Of a stretch of DNA of 64,000 nt, positions 29,548-37,421 are shown piece by piece; within the stretch, counting starts at the first letter, position 1; the number at the start of each line of letters is the position of its first letter. Under the pieces are notes generated by a model. That model did no database searches and was not told where the DNA came from. It worked only from the letters and a program-made list of their open reading frames with translations. This DNA comes from Comamonadaceae bacterium CD01 (GTDB lineage: Bacteria > Pseudomonadota > Gammaproteobacteria > Burkholderiales > Burkholderiaceae_C), in the NCBI GenBank assembly GCA_002894305.1, contig PGEI01000004.1:1-64000 (forward strand), written 5' to 3'. The translations under genes and the position numbers were made by a program.

Positions 29548-30537
29548 GTGCGCCGTTTTCTGCTTGTACTGCTGCTGATTGTGCTTGCTGCTGGTGCCGG
29601 TGCGGCTTGGTGGCTGCACGCGCCGCTGCGGCTGCCGGGCGGGCAGGCGGTCGAGCTGGAGATCGAGCCCGGCACCGCGCCGCGCAGGGTGGCGCAGGCG
29701 GTGGCACAGGCGGGCGTGCAGGTGCAGCCGCGTTGGCTGTGGCTGTGGTTTCGCATCTCGGGCAAGGATCGTCAGATCCGCGCCGGCAATTACGAGATCA
29801 CGCAGGGCACCACGCCCTATGAATTGCTGCAGAAATTGGTGCGCGGCGAACAATCGCTGAGCACGGTGACGCTGGTCGAGGGCTGGACGTTTCGCCAGGT
29901 GCGCCAGGCGCTGGCGCAGGCCCAGCAGCTCAAGGACGATACGGCCGCGATGGACGACGCCGCCATCATGGCGGCGCTGGAACGCGCAGGCGTCGCGCCC
30001 GAGGGCCGGTTCTTCCCCGACACCTACGCCTACGCCAAGGGCAGTTCGGACCTGGCCGTGCTGCGCCGCGCGCTGCACGCGATGGATCGGCACCTGGATG
30101 CGGCCTGGGCGCTGCGCGCGCCGGACACGCCGCTCAAGTCGGCCGACCAAGTCTTGATTCTGGCGAGCATCGTCGAGAAGGAAACCGGCCGCGCCGAGGA
30201 TCGCGCACAGATTGCCGGCGTGTTCACCAACCGCCTGCGCCGCGGCATGCTGCTGCAGACCGACCCGACGGTGATCTACGGCCTGGGCGAGGCCTTCGAC
30301 GGCAACCTGCGCAAGCGCGACCTGCAGGCTGACACGCCCTGGAATACCTACACTCGCGCCGGCCTGCCACCCACGCCGATCGCAATGCCGGGCAAGGCGG
30401 CGCTGCTGGCTGCGGTGCAGCCGGCGCCGACCAAGGCGCTGTATTTCGTCGCGCGTGGCGACGGCACCAGCCACTTCAGCGCCACGCTGGACGAGCACAA
30501 CCGCGCGGTCAACCGCTACCAGCGAGGACGCAAATGA
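29548..30537 (+). CDS. mltG: endolytic murein transglycosylase MltG
   Basis: Inner-membrane lytic transglycosylase (329 residues) that cuts nascent glycan strands and terminates their growth. One N-terminal membrane helix (about 3-24) and a LysM-like subdomain are followed by the YceG catalytic domain with [22 protein letters not shown], containing the catalytic glutamate, and [12 protein letters not shown]. The GTG at 29548 has GGGG seven bases upstream; a GTG at 29530 is the alternative. The stop overlaps tmk by ATGA, the usual neighbour. Confidence 0.93.
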   Translation: MRRFLLVLLLIVLAAGAGAAWWLHAPLRLPGGQAVELEIEPGTAPRRVAQAVAQAGVQVQPRWLWLWFRISGKDRQIRAGNYEITQGTTPYELLQKLVRGEQSLSTVTLVEGWTFRQVRQALAQAQQLKDDTAAMDDAAIMAALERAGVAPEGRFFPDTYAYAKGSSDLAVLRRALHAMDRHLDAAWALRAPDTPLKSADQVLILASIVEKETGRAEDRAQIAGVFTNRLRRGMLLQTDPTVIYGLGEAFDGNLRKRDLQADTPWNTYTRAGLPPTPIAMPGKAALLAAVQPAPTKALYFVARGDGTSHFSATLDEHNRAVNRYQRGRK

Positions 30538-31199
30538 GTGCAGCCGGCCTGTTCATCACCTTCGAAGGCATCGACGGCGCGGGCAAATCCTCGCACATCC
30601 AGGCGCTGGCGCAGGCGCTGCAGGATGCGGGCTCGCGCGTGCTGCTCACGCGCGAGCCCGGCGGCACGCCGCTGGCCGAGAAGCTGCGCGAGCTTCTGCT
30701 GCACGAGGGCATGGATGCGCTCACCGAGATCCTGGTCGTCTTCGCCGCGCGGCGCGACCATTTGCGCTGTGTCATCGAGCCGGCGCTCGCGCGCGGCGAG
30801 GTGGTGCTGTGCGACCGCTTCACCGACGCGAGCTTTGCCTACCAGGGTGCAGGGCGGGGCTTTGACCTGCAGACGCTGGCACTGATGGAGCGCCTGGTGC
30901 AGACCGGCGCCGGTGCCGACGCGCAGCGGCTGCGCGAGCCCGACCTGACGCTGTGGTTCGACCTGCCGCCCGCGGTGGCGGCGCAGCGCCTGCAGGCCGC
31001 GCGCAGCCCCGACCGCTTCGAGGCCGAGCCGGCGGCGTTCTTCGAGCGCGTGGCCGCGGGCTATGCCGCGCGCGCCACGCAGGCGCCGCAGCGCATCGTG
31101 CGCATCGACGCCGACCAGGAGCGTGCGCAGGTGGCCGCCCAGGTGCGCGCGGCGCTGCAGGCGCGCGGCTGGCTGGCGGCGCCCGGAGGCGGGGCATGA
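30534..31199 (+). CDS. tmk: thymidylate kinase
   Basis: dTMP kinase (221 residues) making dTDP for DNA synthesis. The P-loop [12 protein letters not shown], the DR-type motif [17 protein letters not shown] and the [15 protein letters not shown] region are present. It overlaps mltG at the start (ATGA) and holB at the end (ATGA), so all three are probably translationally coupled. Confidence 0.96.
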   Translation: MSAAGLFITFEGIDGAGKSSHIQALAQALQDAGSRVLLTREPGGTPLAEKLRELLLHEGMDALTEILVVFAARRDHLRCVIEPALARGEVVLCDRFTDASFAYQGAGRGFDLQTLALMERLVQTGAGADAQRLREPDLTLWFDLPPAVAAQRLQAARSPDRFEAEPAAFFERVAAGYAARATQAPQRIVRIDADQERAQVAAQVRAALQARGWLAAPGGGA

Positions 31200-32209
31200 G
31201 CGGGCAGGGCGCCGTGCCCGAATGGATAGCCGCGCAGCGCCAGGCGCTGTTGGCCCAGCGCGGCCATGCCTGGCTGCTGCAGGGGCCGTCGGGCCTGGGA
31301 CAGTACGCGCTGGCGCTGTCGTTGGTGCGCGCCTGGCTGTGCGATGCGCCGACGCAGGGCGGTGCCTGCGGCCAGTGCGCCAGCTGCCACGCCATCGACG
31401 TGCACACCCACGCCGACCTGTGCGTGCTGATGCCCGAGACCCAGATGCTGGCACTGGGCTGGCCGCTGCCCGAGAAGGCGCAGGCCGACATCGACGACAA
31501 GAAGCGCAAGCCCAGCCGCGAGATCCGGGTCGACGCGATGCGCGATGCGGTCGAGTTTGCCCAGCGCACCAGCGCACGCGGGCGCGGCAAGGCGGTGCTG
31601 GTCTACCCGGCAGAGCAGATGAACGCGGTGGCGGCCAACGCCTTGCTCAAGACGCTGGAGGAGCCCGCGGGCGACCTGCGCTTCGTGCTGGCCAGCGAGG
31701 CGGCGCACCAGTTGCTGCCGACGATTCGCAGCCGCTGCCTGGCGCACACCATGCTGTGGCCACAGCAGGACGCCATCCTGCACTGGCTGGCGCAGCAGGG
31801 CGTGGACGCGCAGGCCGCGCAAGTGTGGCTGCGCGCCTGCGGCGGGCGCCCCGACGATGCGCTGGCCCTGGCGCGCAGCGGCCGCGCTCCTGCGTCGTGG
31901 GCGCAGTTGCCGCGCACGCTGGCGCGCGGCGACGCGGCGGCGCTGGCCGACCTGGCGCCGGCACAGGCGGTCGACGTGCTGCAGAAGCTGTGCCACGACC
32001 TGATGGCGTTGCGCGCGGGTGCCGCGCCGCGCTATTTCGAGCCGCAGGATCTGCCCGCGGCGCAGCTGCTGCCGCAACTCACCGTGCTGGTGCGCTGGTC
32101 GCACACGCTGGCGCAGCAGGCGCGCACCGCCGATCACCCCTACAACGCCACCCTGATGCTGGAGGCGCTTGTGGGCCAGGCGCGCGCACTACTACACTTT
32201 GATACTTGA
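31196..32209 (+). CDS. holB: DNA polymerase III subunit delta'
   Basis: 337-residue clamp-loader subunit of the AAA+ fold. A zinc-binding set ([17 protein letters not shown]) and the sensor region [18 protein letters not shown] are clear. The P-loop position reads GPSGLGQYA, with glutamine in place of the catalytic lysine. This fits delta', which does not hydrolyse ATP. It is tightly overlapped with tmk and followed by pilZ after 19 bases, the same order as in Pseudomonas. Confidence 0.9.
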   Translation: MSGQGAVPEWIAAQRQALLAQRGHAWLLQGPSGLGQYALALSLVRAWLCDAPTQGGACGQCASCHAIDVHTHADLCVLMPETQMLALGWPLPEKAQADIDDKKRKPSREIRVDAMRDAVEFAQRTSARGRGKAVLVYPAEQMNAVAANALLKTLEEPAGDLRFVLASEAAHQLLPTIRSRCLAHTMLWPQQDAILHWLAQQGVDAQAAQVWLRACGGRPDDALALARSGRAPASWAQLPRTLARGDAAALADLAPAQAVDVLQKLCHDLMALRAGAAPRYFEPQDLPAAQLLPQLTVLVRWSHTLAQQARTADHPYNATLMLEALVGQARALLHFDT

Positions 32210-32228
32210 CTTCTGTACCGCCCGCGCC

Positions 32229-32588
32229 ATGAACACCACAGCCACCACGCCGCGCCCCAGCGTCATGCAGCTCAACATCAAGGAGCGGGCCGCGCTGTAC
32301 GCAGCCTATATCCCGTTCTTTACCGAGGGCGGCATCTTCGTGCCGACGACCAAGGACTACCGGCTGGGCGACGATGTCTACGTGCTGCTGTCGCTGCCCG
32401 ACAGCCCCCAGCGCTACCCGGTGGCCGGGCGCGTGGCCTGGGTCACGCCGGCGCATGCCTCGGGCAACCGCAGCCAGGGTGTGGGCGTGCGCTTTCCCAA
32501 CGACGACAAGTCGCGCGAGCTGCGGCTCAAGATCGAGGAACTGCTGGGCGCCAGCCTCGGCATGGACAAGCCGACTCAGACCATTTGA
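32229..32588 (+). CDS. pilZ: PilZ-domain protein, type IV pilus biogenesis PilZ
   Basis: 119-residue single-domain protein. The order holB-pilZ-tatD and the length match the original PilZ needed for type IV pili. The family stretch FFTEGGIFVPTTKDYRLGDDVYVLLSLPD is followed by GRVAWVTPAH and GVGVRF. The RxxxR and D/NxSxxG c-di-GMP-binding motifs of other PilZ domains are not seen, as expected for this subgroup. It probably acts through protein contacts (PilB/FimX type partners) rather than by binding the nucleotide. Confidence 0.88.
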   Translation: MNTTATTPRPSVMQLNIKERAALYAAYIPFFTEGGIFVPTTKDYRLGDDVYVLLSLPDSPQRYPVAGRVAWVTPAHASGNRSQGVGVRFPNDDKSRELRLKIEELLGASLGMDKPTQTI

Positions 32589-32649
32589 TTTCTCCACCCT
32601 GCGCCGGGCGGCCGCGCACAGGCGGCCACCCGGTGCGTATGCTTTGCCG

Positions 32650-33462
32650 ATGTTTGTCGATTCCCACTGCCATTTGAACGATGCGGCGCTGGCGCCGCAG
32701 CTGCCGCAGATACGCGCCGCCATGCAGGCCGCCCAGGTCGATCGGGCGCTGTGCATCTGCACCACGCTGGAAGAGTTCGACGGTGTGCACGCGCTGGCCA
32801 CCCGCTATGACAATTTCTGGGCCACCGTCGGCGTGCACCCTGACGAGGAGGGCGTGCGCGAGCCCACAGTGCAGGATTTGCTCGATCGCGCGGCGCTGGC
32901 GCGCGTCGTCGCCATTGGCGAGACAGGGCTGGACTACTACGGCATGCAGGATCGCAAGGGCGGGCGCAGCATTGCCGATCTGGACTGGCAGCGCACGCGC
33001 TTTTCCACCCACATCCGCGCGGCACGCGCGGCGCGCAAGCCGCTGGTCATCCACACGCGCAGCGCCAGCGACGACACGCTGGGCATTCTGCGCGAGGAGG
33101 GCGAGGATGGTGGCGCGAGCAGCGCAGGCGGCGTGTTCCACTGCTTCACCGAAACGCAGGCCGTGGCACGCGCCGCGCTGGACATGGGTTTTTACATCTC
33201 GTTCTCGGGCATCCTGACCTTCAAGAACGCGCAGGATCTGCGCGACGTGGCGGCCTTCGTGCCGCTCGATCGTCTGCTGATCGAGACCGACAGCCCGTAT
33301 CTCGCGCCCGTGCCCTACCGCGGCAAGGTCAACAACCCGTCGTACGTGCCGTTCGTCGCGCAGCAGATCGCGCAGTTGCGCGGCCTGCCGGTCGAAGAAG
33401 TGGCCGAGCTGACCAGCCGCAACTTCGAGCGGCTGTTTTTGCGCGGGGAGCCGCAGCCATGA
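32650..33462 (+). CDS. tatD: TatD-family metal-dependent hydrolase/deoxyribonuclease
   Basis: 270-residue TIM-barrel hydrolase. The metal ligands are visible: VDSHCHLND at the start, AIGETGLDYYGM, LVIHTRSASDD, FHCFTET and the C-terminal LLIETDSPYLAPVPYRGK. It may be the YcfH-type TatD that follows holB in proteobacteria. The ATG at 32650 places the HCH motif at residues 6-8. The stop overlaps the ankyrin gene start. Confidence 0.9.
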   Translation: MFVDSHCHLNDAALAPQLPQIRAAMQAAQVDRALCICTTLEEFDGVHALATRYDNFWATVGVHPDEEGVREPTVQDLLDRAALARVVAIGETGLDYYGMQDRKGGRSIADLDWQRTRFSTHIRAARAARKPLVIHTRSASDDTLGILREEGEDGGASSAGGVFHCFTETQAVARAALDMGFYISFSGILTFKNAQDLRDVAAFVPLDRLLIETDSPYLAPVPYRGKVNNPSYVPFVAQQIAQLRGLPVEEVAELTSRNFERLFLRGEPQP

Positions 33463-34133
33463 TGCGCCGCCGCATCCTGGCCCTGCTGCCCGCCGCGCTG
33501 CTGCTGGCCACGCACGGCGTGCAGGCCGGCGCGTACGAGGATTTCTTTCGTGCGCTGCAGGTCGACGACGGTGCCACGGTGGCAAATCTGCTGCGCCGCG
33601 GCTTCGACCCCAATGCGCGCACCGCCGGCGGCGAGCCGGCGTTGCTGCTGGCGCAGCGCGAAAAGGCGCGCAAGGCGGTCGCGGCGCTGCTGGCCGCGCC
33701 CGGCCTGCAGGTCAATGCCGCCAGCGCCAAGGGCGAGACCGCGCTGATGCTGGCCGCGCTGCAGGGCGACCTGGCCACGGCCAGGGCATTGATCGAGCGC
33801 GACGCCGACGTGAACCAGGTCGGCTGGACGCCCTTGCACTACGCCGCCTCCAGCCTGGGCGACGACGCGCCGGCGGTGACCGCACTGCTGCTGGAGCACC
33901 ATGCCTATATCGATGCGGCATCTCCCAATGGCACGACGCCTTTGATGATGGCCGTGCGCTACGGCCGCCCCGAGGTGGCGCGGCTGCTGGTTGACGAGGG
34001 CGCCGACCCGGCGATCAAGAACGAGCTGGGGCTCGATGCACTGGCGTTTGCGCAGCAGGCCAAGCGCCCCGACATGCATGAGCTGATTCTGCAGGCCATC
34101 CGCAAGCGCCAGCCCAACCCGGGCCAGTGGTAG
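33459..34133 (+). CDS. exported ankyrin-repeat protein
   Basis: 224-residue periplasmic or secreted protein. A signal peptide (about residues 1-23, ending GVQAG) is followed by about five ankyrin repeats, for example KGETALMLAALQGDLATARALIERDADVN and NGTTPLMMAVRYGRPEVARLLVDEGADP (quoted only as position guides near residues 88-115 and 150-178). Ankyrin repeats mediate protein contacts; no enzymatic motif is visible. It overlaps tatD by ATGA and is the last gene of the mltG operon. A hairpin repeat lies 22 bases after its stop. Confidence 0.8.
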   Translation: MMRRRILALLPAALLLATHGVQAGAYEDFFRALQVDDGATVANLLRRGFDPNARTAGGEPALLLAQREKARKAVAALLAAPGLQVNAASAKGETALMLAALQGDLATARALIERDADVNQVGWTPLHYAASSLGDDAPAVTALLLEHHAYIDAASPNGTTPLMMAVRYGRPEVARLLVDEGADPAIKNELGLDALAFAQQAKRPDMHELILQAIRKRQPNPGQW

Positions 34134-34155
34134 GCCGGCGAAGGCGCAGTTGCTC

Positions 34156-34193
34156 AGAGCGTAAACACGCTCTCAAAGCGTGTTTACGCTCTC
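34156..34193. repeat. paired palindromic repeat and bidirectional hairpin
   Basis: AGAGCGTAAACACGCTCT at 34156-34173 is itself a small hairpin and is mirrored by AAAGCGTGTTTACGCTCT at 34176-34193. GAGCGTAAACACGCT and AGCGTGTTTACGCTC pair perfectly over 15 bp with a five-base loop. It lies between convergent genes and supplies the last codons and stop of the GGDEF/EAL-like gene. The same 18-mer occurs at 49094. Confidence 0.8.
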
Positions 34194-36086
34194 GGCGTGC
34201 GCTTCGTGCTGGCGCACCCAGGCAACGAGCTGCGCGGGCGCCAGCGGCTCCGTCCAGTACGACCCGCTGCCGGCGCTGCAGCCCAGCGCCTGCATGCGCT
34301 GCAGCGCGGCTGCATCGTCCACACCGCCGGCGCTGACCGGCAGCTGCAGCGACCGGGCGACGGCCGCCAGCGTCTGCAGAGTGCGCGCGTGCGCCGCGTC
34401 GCTGCTGCGCACCAGGGGGGCGTCCAGCTCCAGCGCCGCCGCCGACAGGTGATCCAGCCACAGCGGGCTGGCCGCGCCGCTGCCAAAGCGGCGGATGACG
34501 ATACGCACGCCGCTGGCGGCCAGGCGCTGCAGCGGCGCGGCAAGCTGCGCCACTTCGGTGCCGTTTTGCGGCTCGGCCAGCTCCAGTATCAGCGCGCTGG
34601 CCGGCAGCTGGGCGGCGGCCAGCGCCTCGGCCACCTGGCGTTCGATGGCGCCGTGGCGAAACTGCAGCGCCGAGACCGGAGCGCTCACCGCCACGTCCTC
34701 CAGGCCTTGGGCGCGCCAGGCGCGTGCGTCCTGGCAGGCGCGGCGCAACGCCCAGGTGCCCAGCATGTCGACCAGCCCGCTGCTGGCAACCAGCGGCGCG
34801 TCCGCGTCCAGCCATTGCGCACCCAGCCGGCTGTCCTGCCACAGGATGCGCGCTTGCGCGGCGGCCACGCGCGTGCGGCCCAGCGCCACCTGCGGGAGGT
34901 AGTGCAGCTGCAGAGCGTCGTCCACCAGCGCCTTGCGCAGCCGCTGGGTGTGCTCCAGGCGCTGGCGGGCCTGCTCGTCCATGCCGGGCGCAAAAAAGTG
35001 CAGCGTGTCGCCGCCCGCGGCCTTGGCGTGCTGCATGGCCAGGTCGGCGTGGCGCAGCAGCGTGTCGGTGTCGTTGCCGTCGCGCGGCGCCACGGCAATG
35101 CCGATGGAGGCCGTCAGCTGCAGTGGCTGCTCCTGCGTGGCAAAGGGCTGCTCCAGCGCCTGCAGCAGCTTGGTCAGGAGGCTGGTGACCGCGCCGTTGC
35201 CCTGCAGGTCGCCGGCGGTGATCAGGAACTCGTCGCCCGAGAAGCGCGCCACCGTGTCGGACGCGCGCATGCTGGTACGCAGCCGCTGGGCCAACTGCAC
35301 CAGCAGGCTGTCGCCCTCGTCGTGGCCCAGGCGTTCGTTGACCTGGCCGAACGTGTCCAGGTCGAGCAGGACGACCGCCACCTGCGTGCCGCTGCGCTGG
35401 GCATGCTCGAGCAGATGGCCGAGGCGATCCTTGGCCAGCGTGCGGTTGGGCAACTGCGTGAGGCTGTCGCGGTGGGCCAGCAGCTCGATGCGCGCGTGTG
35501 AGCCGATCAGCGCCTGGCGGTCGGTCTCGATTTGCTCCAGCGCCCGGCCCAGGTCGGCCACCAGCAGCCAGACGAAAAATGCGGTGACCACCAGCATGGC
35601 CGACATCAGCACGATGCGGTGCGGTCCCAGCGGCGCAGCCGTGCTGGGGAGGATGCCGCGCAGGTGCATGCCGTAGAGCAGGGCGAGCGCAGCCAGCATG
35701 CACACCAGCAGCAGCGCCAGCAGCCGGCGCGAGCCGAACAGCCCGGCAAACACCAGCAGGGCAGGCAGCGCCAGCAGCGTGGCGTCGTACAGCCCCTCGC
35801 TGGCCAGTGCCAGCAGCGCCACCGTGGGCGCGCCCAGCAGCGCCGCGGTGGCCAGCTGCGGATGGCCGCGGCGGCTCCAGTGCACGCCCAGCGCCAGCAC
35901 GGCGGCCGCGCACAGGTGCAGCGCCACGGCGGCCCAGGCGTGGTGCGTGGCGCTGGCCACGGCCAGTGCGGCAAAGGCGACGATCAGAATCCACAGCACC
36001 TGGTGCAGGCGCTGGCGGCGCCACTGGTGCACCTTGGCTGCGGGGATGGTGGCGTCGCTGAGGTCGTCTGGGAGGGTGGAAGGCAT
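34173..36086 (-). CDS. membrane GGDEF protein with degenerate EAL domain
   Basis: 637 residues. Four to six membrane helices (about 28-175) are followed by a GGDEF domain with SGDEF at about 283-287 and LDLDTFGQVNERLGHDEGD, so diguanylate cyclase activity is plausible. The C-terminal EAL-type domain has lost its key residues. EAL is replaced by QAR (about 411), the DD of DDFGTG by RR (about 532-533), the lysine of LKID by glutamate (LELD), and the EGVE glutamate by glycine. It should not hydrolyse c-di-GMP and may act as a sensor. It is a paralog of the protein at 41023-42954. Its C-terminal SVNTL and stop lie within a palindromic repeat. Confidence 0.85.
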   Translation of the reverse strand: MPSTLPDDLSDATIPAAKVHQWRRQRLHQVLWILIVAFAALAVASATHHAWAAVALHLCAAAVLALGVHWSRRGHPQLATAALLGAPTVALLALASEGLYDATLLALPALLVFAGLFGSRRLLALLLVCMLAALALLYGMHLRGILPSTAAPLGPHRIVLMSAMLVVTAFFVWLLVADLGRALEQIETDRQALIGSHARIELLAHRDSLTQLPNRTLAKDRLGHLLEHAQRSGTQVAVVLLDLDTFGQVNERLGHDEGDSLLVQLAQRLRTSMRASDTVARFSGDEFLITAGDLQGNGAVTSLLTKLLQALEQPFATQEQPLQLTASIGIAVAPRDGNDTDTLLRHADLAMQHAKAAGGDTLHFFAPGMDEQARQRLEHTQRLRKALVDDALQLHYLPQVALGRTRVAAAQARILWQDSRLGAQWLDADAPLVASSGLVDMLGTWALRRACQDARAWRAQGLEDVAVSAPVSALQFRHGAIERQVAEALAAAQLPASALILELAEPQNGTEVAQLAAPLQRLAASGVRIVIRRFGSGAASPLWLDHLSAAALELDAPLVRSSDAAHARTLQTLAAVARSLQLPVSAGGVDDAAALQRMQALGCSAGSGSYWTEPLAPAQLVAWVRQHEAHAESVNTL

Positions 36087-36167
36087 GGCCTGAGTATGGG
36101 CGGGCGGCCGTGCCGGTGCAAGAGAACTGCCCGCGCCCGGGTGGGGCGGGCATCAGAGGCCGCTGGC

Positions 36168-37421
36168 CTATGCCAGCAGATCGGCCAGCGTGCGCGCGAC
36201 GACCTTGGTGGCGCGGCGCAGGTCTTCGAGCTGCACGCGCTCGTCGTTTCTCTTGGCGTGGGACTCCAGCACGGTGCGCGGGCCGGCGCCGTAGATCACA
36301 CCGGGAATGCCTTGTTCGACGTACAGGCGCACGTCGGTATACAGCGGCGTGCCGACGGCCGGTGGCTTTTCGCCGAAGACCGCCTCGCCGTGCTTTTGGA
36401 TGGCGTCGACCAGCGGCGCGTTGCCGGCCAGCGGCGTCATGGCGTTGGCCAGCAGGATGCGGCGGATGTCCACGCGCACCGCGTCGTCGCCGGTGTAGCC
36501 GCGCTGCGCGTTGAAGTCTTGCACCGCCTGGGCGATGACGGCGCGGATGCGGGCCTCGACCTCGGCCGGGTTTTCCTCGGGGATCATGCGGCGGTCGAGC
36601 TTGAGCACCACCTTGCCGGGAATGACGTTGGTATTGGTGCCGCCCTCGATGCGCCCGATGTTCAGATAGGGGTGCTTGATGCCGGGCACCCGGGAGCTGA
36701 TCTGTTTATACGCGGTGTTTTCCGCGTACAGCGCGCCCATGACGGCCACGGCGCCCTGCAGTGCGTCGACGCCGGTGTGCGGCACGGCGGCGTGCGCCAT
36801 CTTGCCGTGCACCGTGACCTCCATCTGCAGGCAGCCGTTGTGCGCGGTCACGACCTCGTAGGAGAAACCGGCGGCAATCAGCAGGTCGGGTTTGGTCAAC
36901 CCTTGCGCCAGCAGCCAGCCTGGGCCGAGCAAGCCGCCGAACTCTTCGTCATAGGTGAAGTGCAGTTCGATGGCGCCCTTGCTGGGTTTGGCGACGGCTT
37001 CGAGCGCGCGTACCGCGAAGGTGAAGGTCGAAAAATCGCTCTTGCTCACCGCGGTGGCGCGCCCGTACATCGCGCCGCTGTCGATTTCTGCGCCGTAGGG
37101 GTCGTGCTGCCAGCCCTCGCCCGGGGGTACGACGTCACCGTGGGCGTTGAGCGCCACGGTGCGCCCGCCGTCGCCATAGGGGCGGCGCACGATCAGGTTG
37201 GTGATGGACTGCATGCCGTAGTCGCGCACTTCCTGCTCGGGCACGGCGTGCTTCTCGGCGTCAAAGCCCCAGGCGGCGATCAGCTCGGCGGTGCGCTCGG
37301 CGTGCGGCGCATTGTTGCCCGGCGGCGTGTCGGTGGGCACGCGTACCAGCTGCTGCAAAAACGTGATCTGCTCGTCAAAGTGCTGGTCGATCCAGGCGTC
37401 CAGTCGTTCGTAGGTGTTCAT
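36168..37421 (-). CDS. M20-family amidohydrolase in the urate operon, substrate unknown
   Basis: 417-residue metallohydrolase of the ArgE/DapE/M20 superfamily. Visible residues are H94 and D96 in LNAHGDVVPPG, the acidic pair in YDEEFGG (about 159-160) and the dimerisation-domain segment VTVHGKMAHAAVPHTG. The usual GRGxxDMKG bridge is replaced by GRATAVSKSDFSTF (about 120-133). An ungapped alignment puts valine at the bridging aspartate, with another aspartate four residues on. It overlaps the uraD-allC gene by ATGA and is the last gene of the operon. A role in ureidoglycolate/ureidoglycine hydrolysis or release of a related amide is possible but inferred from position only. Confidence 0.8.
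   Translation of the reverse strand: MNTYERLDAWIDQHFDEQITFLQQLVRVPTDTPPGNNAPHAERTAELIAAWGFDAEKHAVPEQEVRDYGMQSITNLIVRRPYGDGGRTVALNAHGDVVPPGEGWQHDPYGAEIDSGAMYGRATAVSKSDFSTFTFAVRALEAVAKPSKGAIELHFTYDEEFGGLLGPGWLLAQGLTKPDLLIAAGFSYEVVTAHNGCLQMEVTVHGKMAHAAVPHTGVDALQGAVAVMGALYAENTAYKQISSRVPGIKHPYLNIGRIEGGTNTNVIPGKVVLKLDRRMIPEENPAEVEARIRAVIAQAVQDFNAQRGYTGDDAVRVDIRRILLANAMTPLAGNAPLVDAIQKHGEAVFGEKPPAVGTPLYTDVRLYVEQGIPGVIYGAGPRTVLESHAKRNDERVQLEDLRRATKVVARTLADLLA

Noticed and set aside
36128-36153. GC hairpin (GCCCGC / GCGGGC) between the M20 gene and the GGDEF gene as a terminator
   Set aside because: The stem is short and lacks a T-run in either direction; such pairs arise by chance at this GC content.
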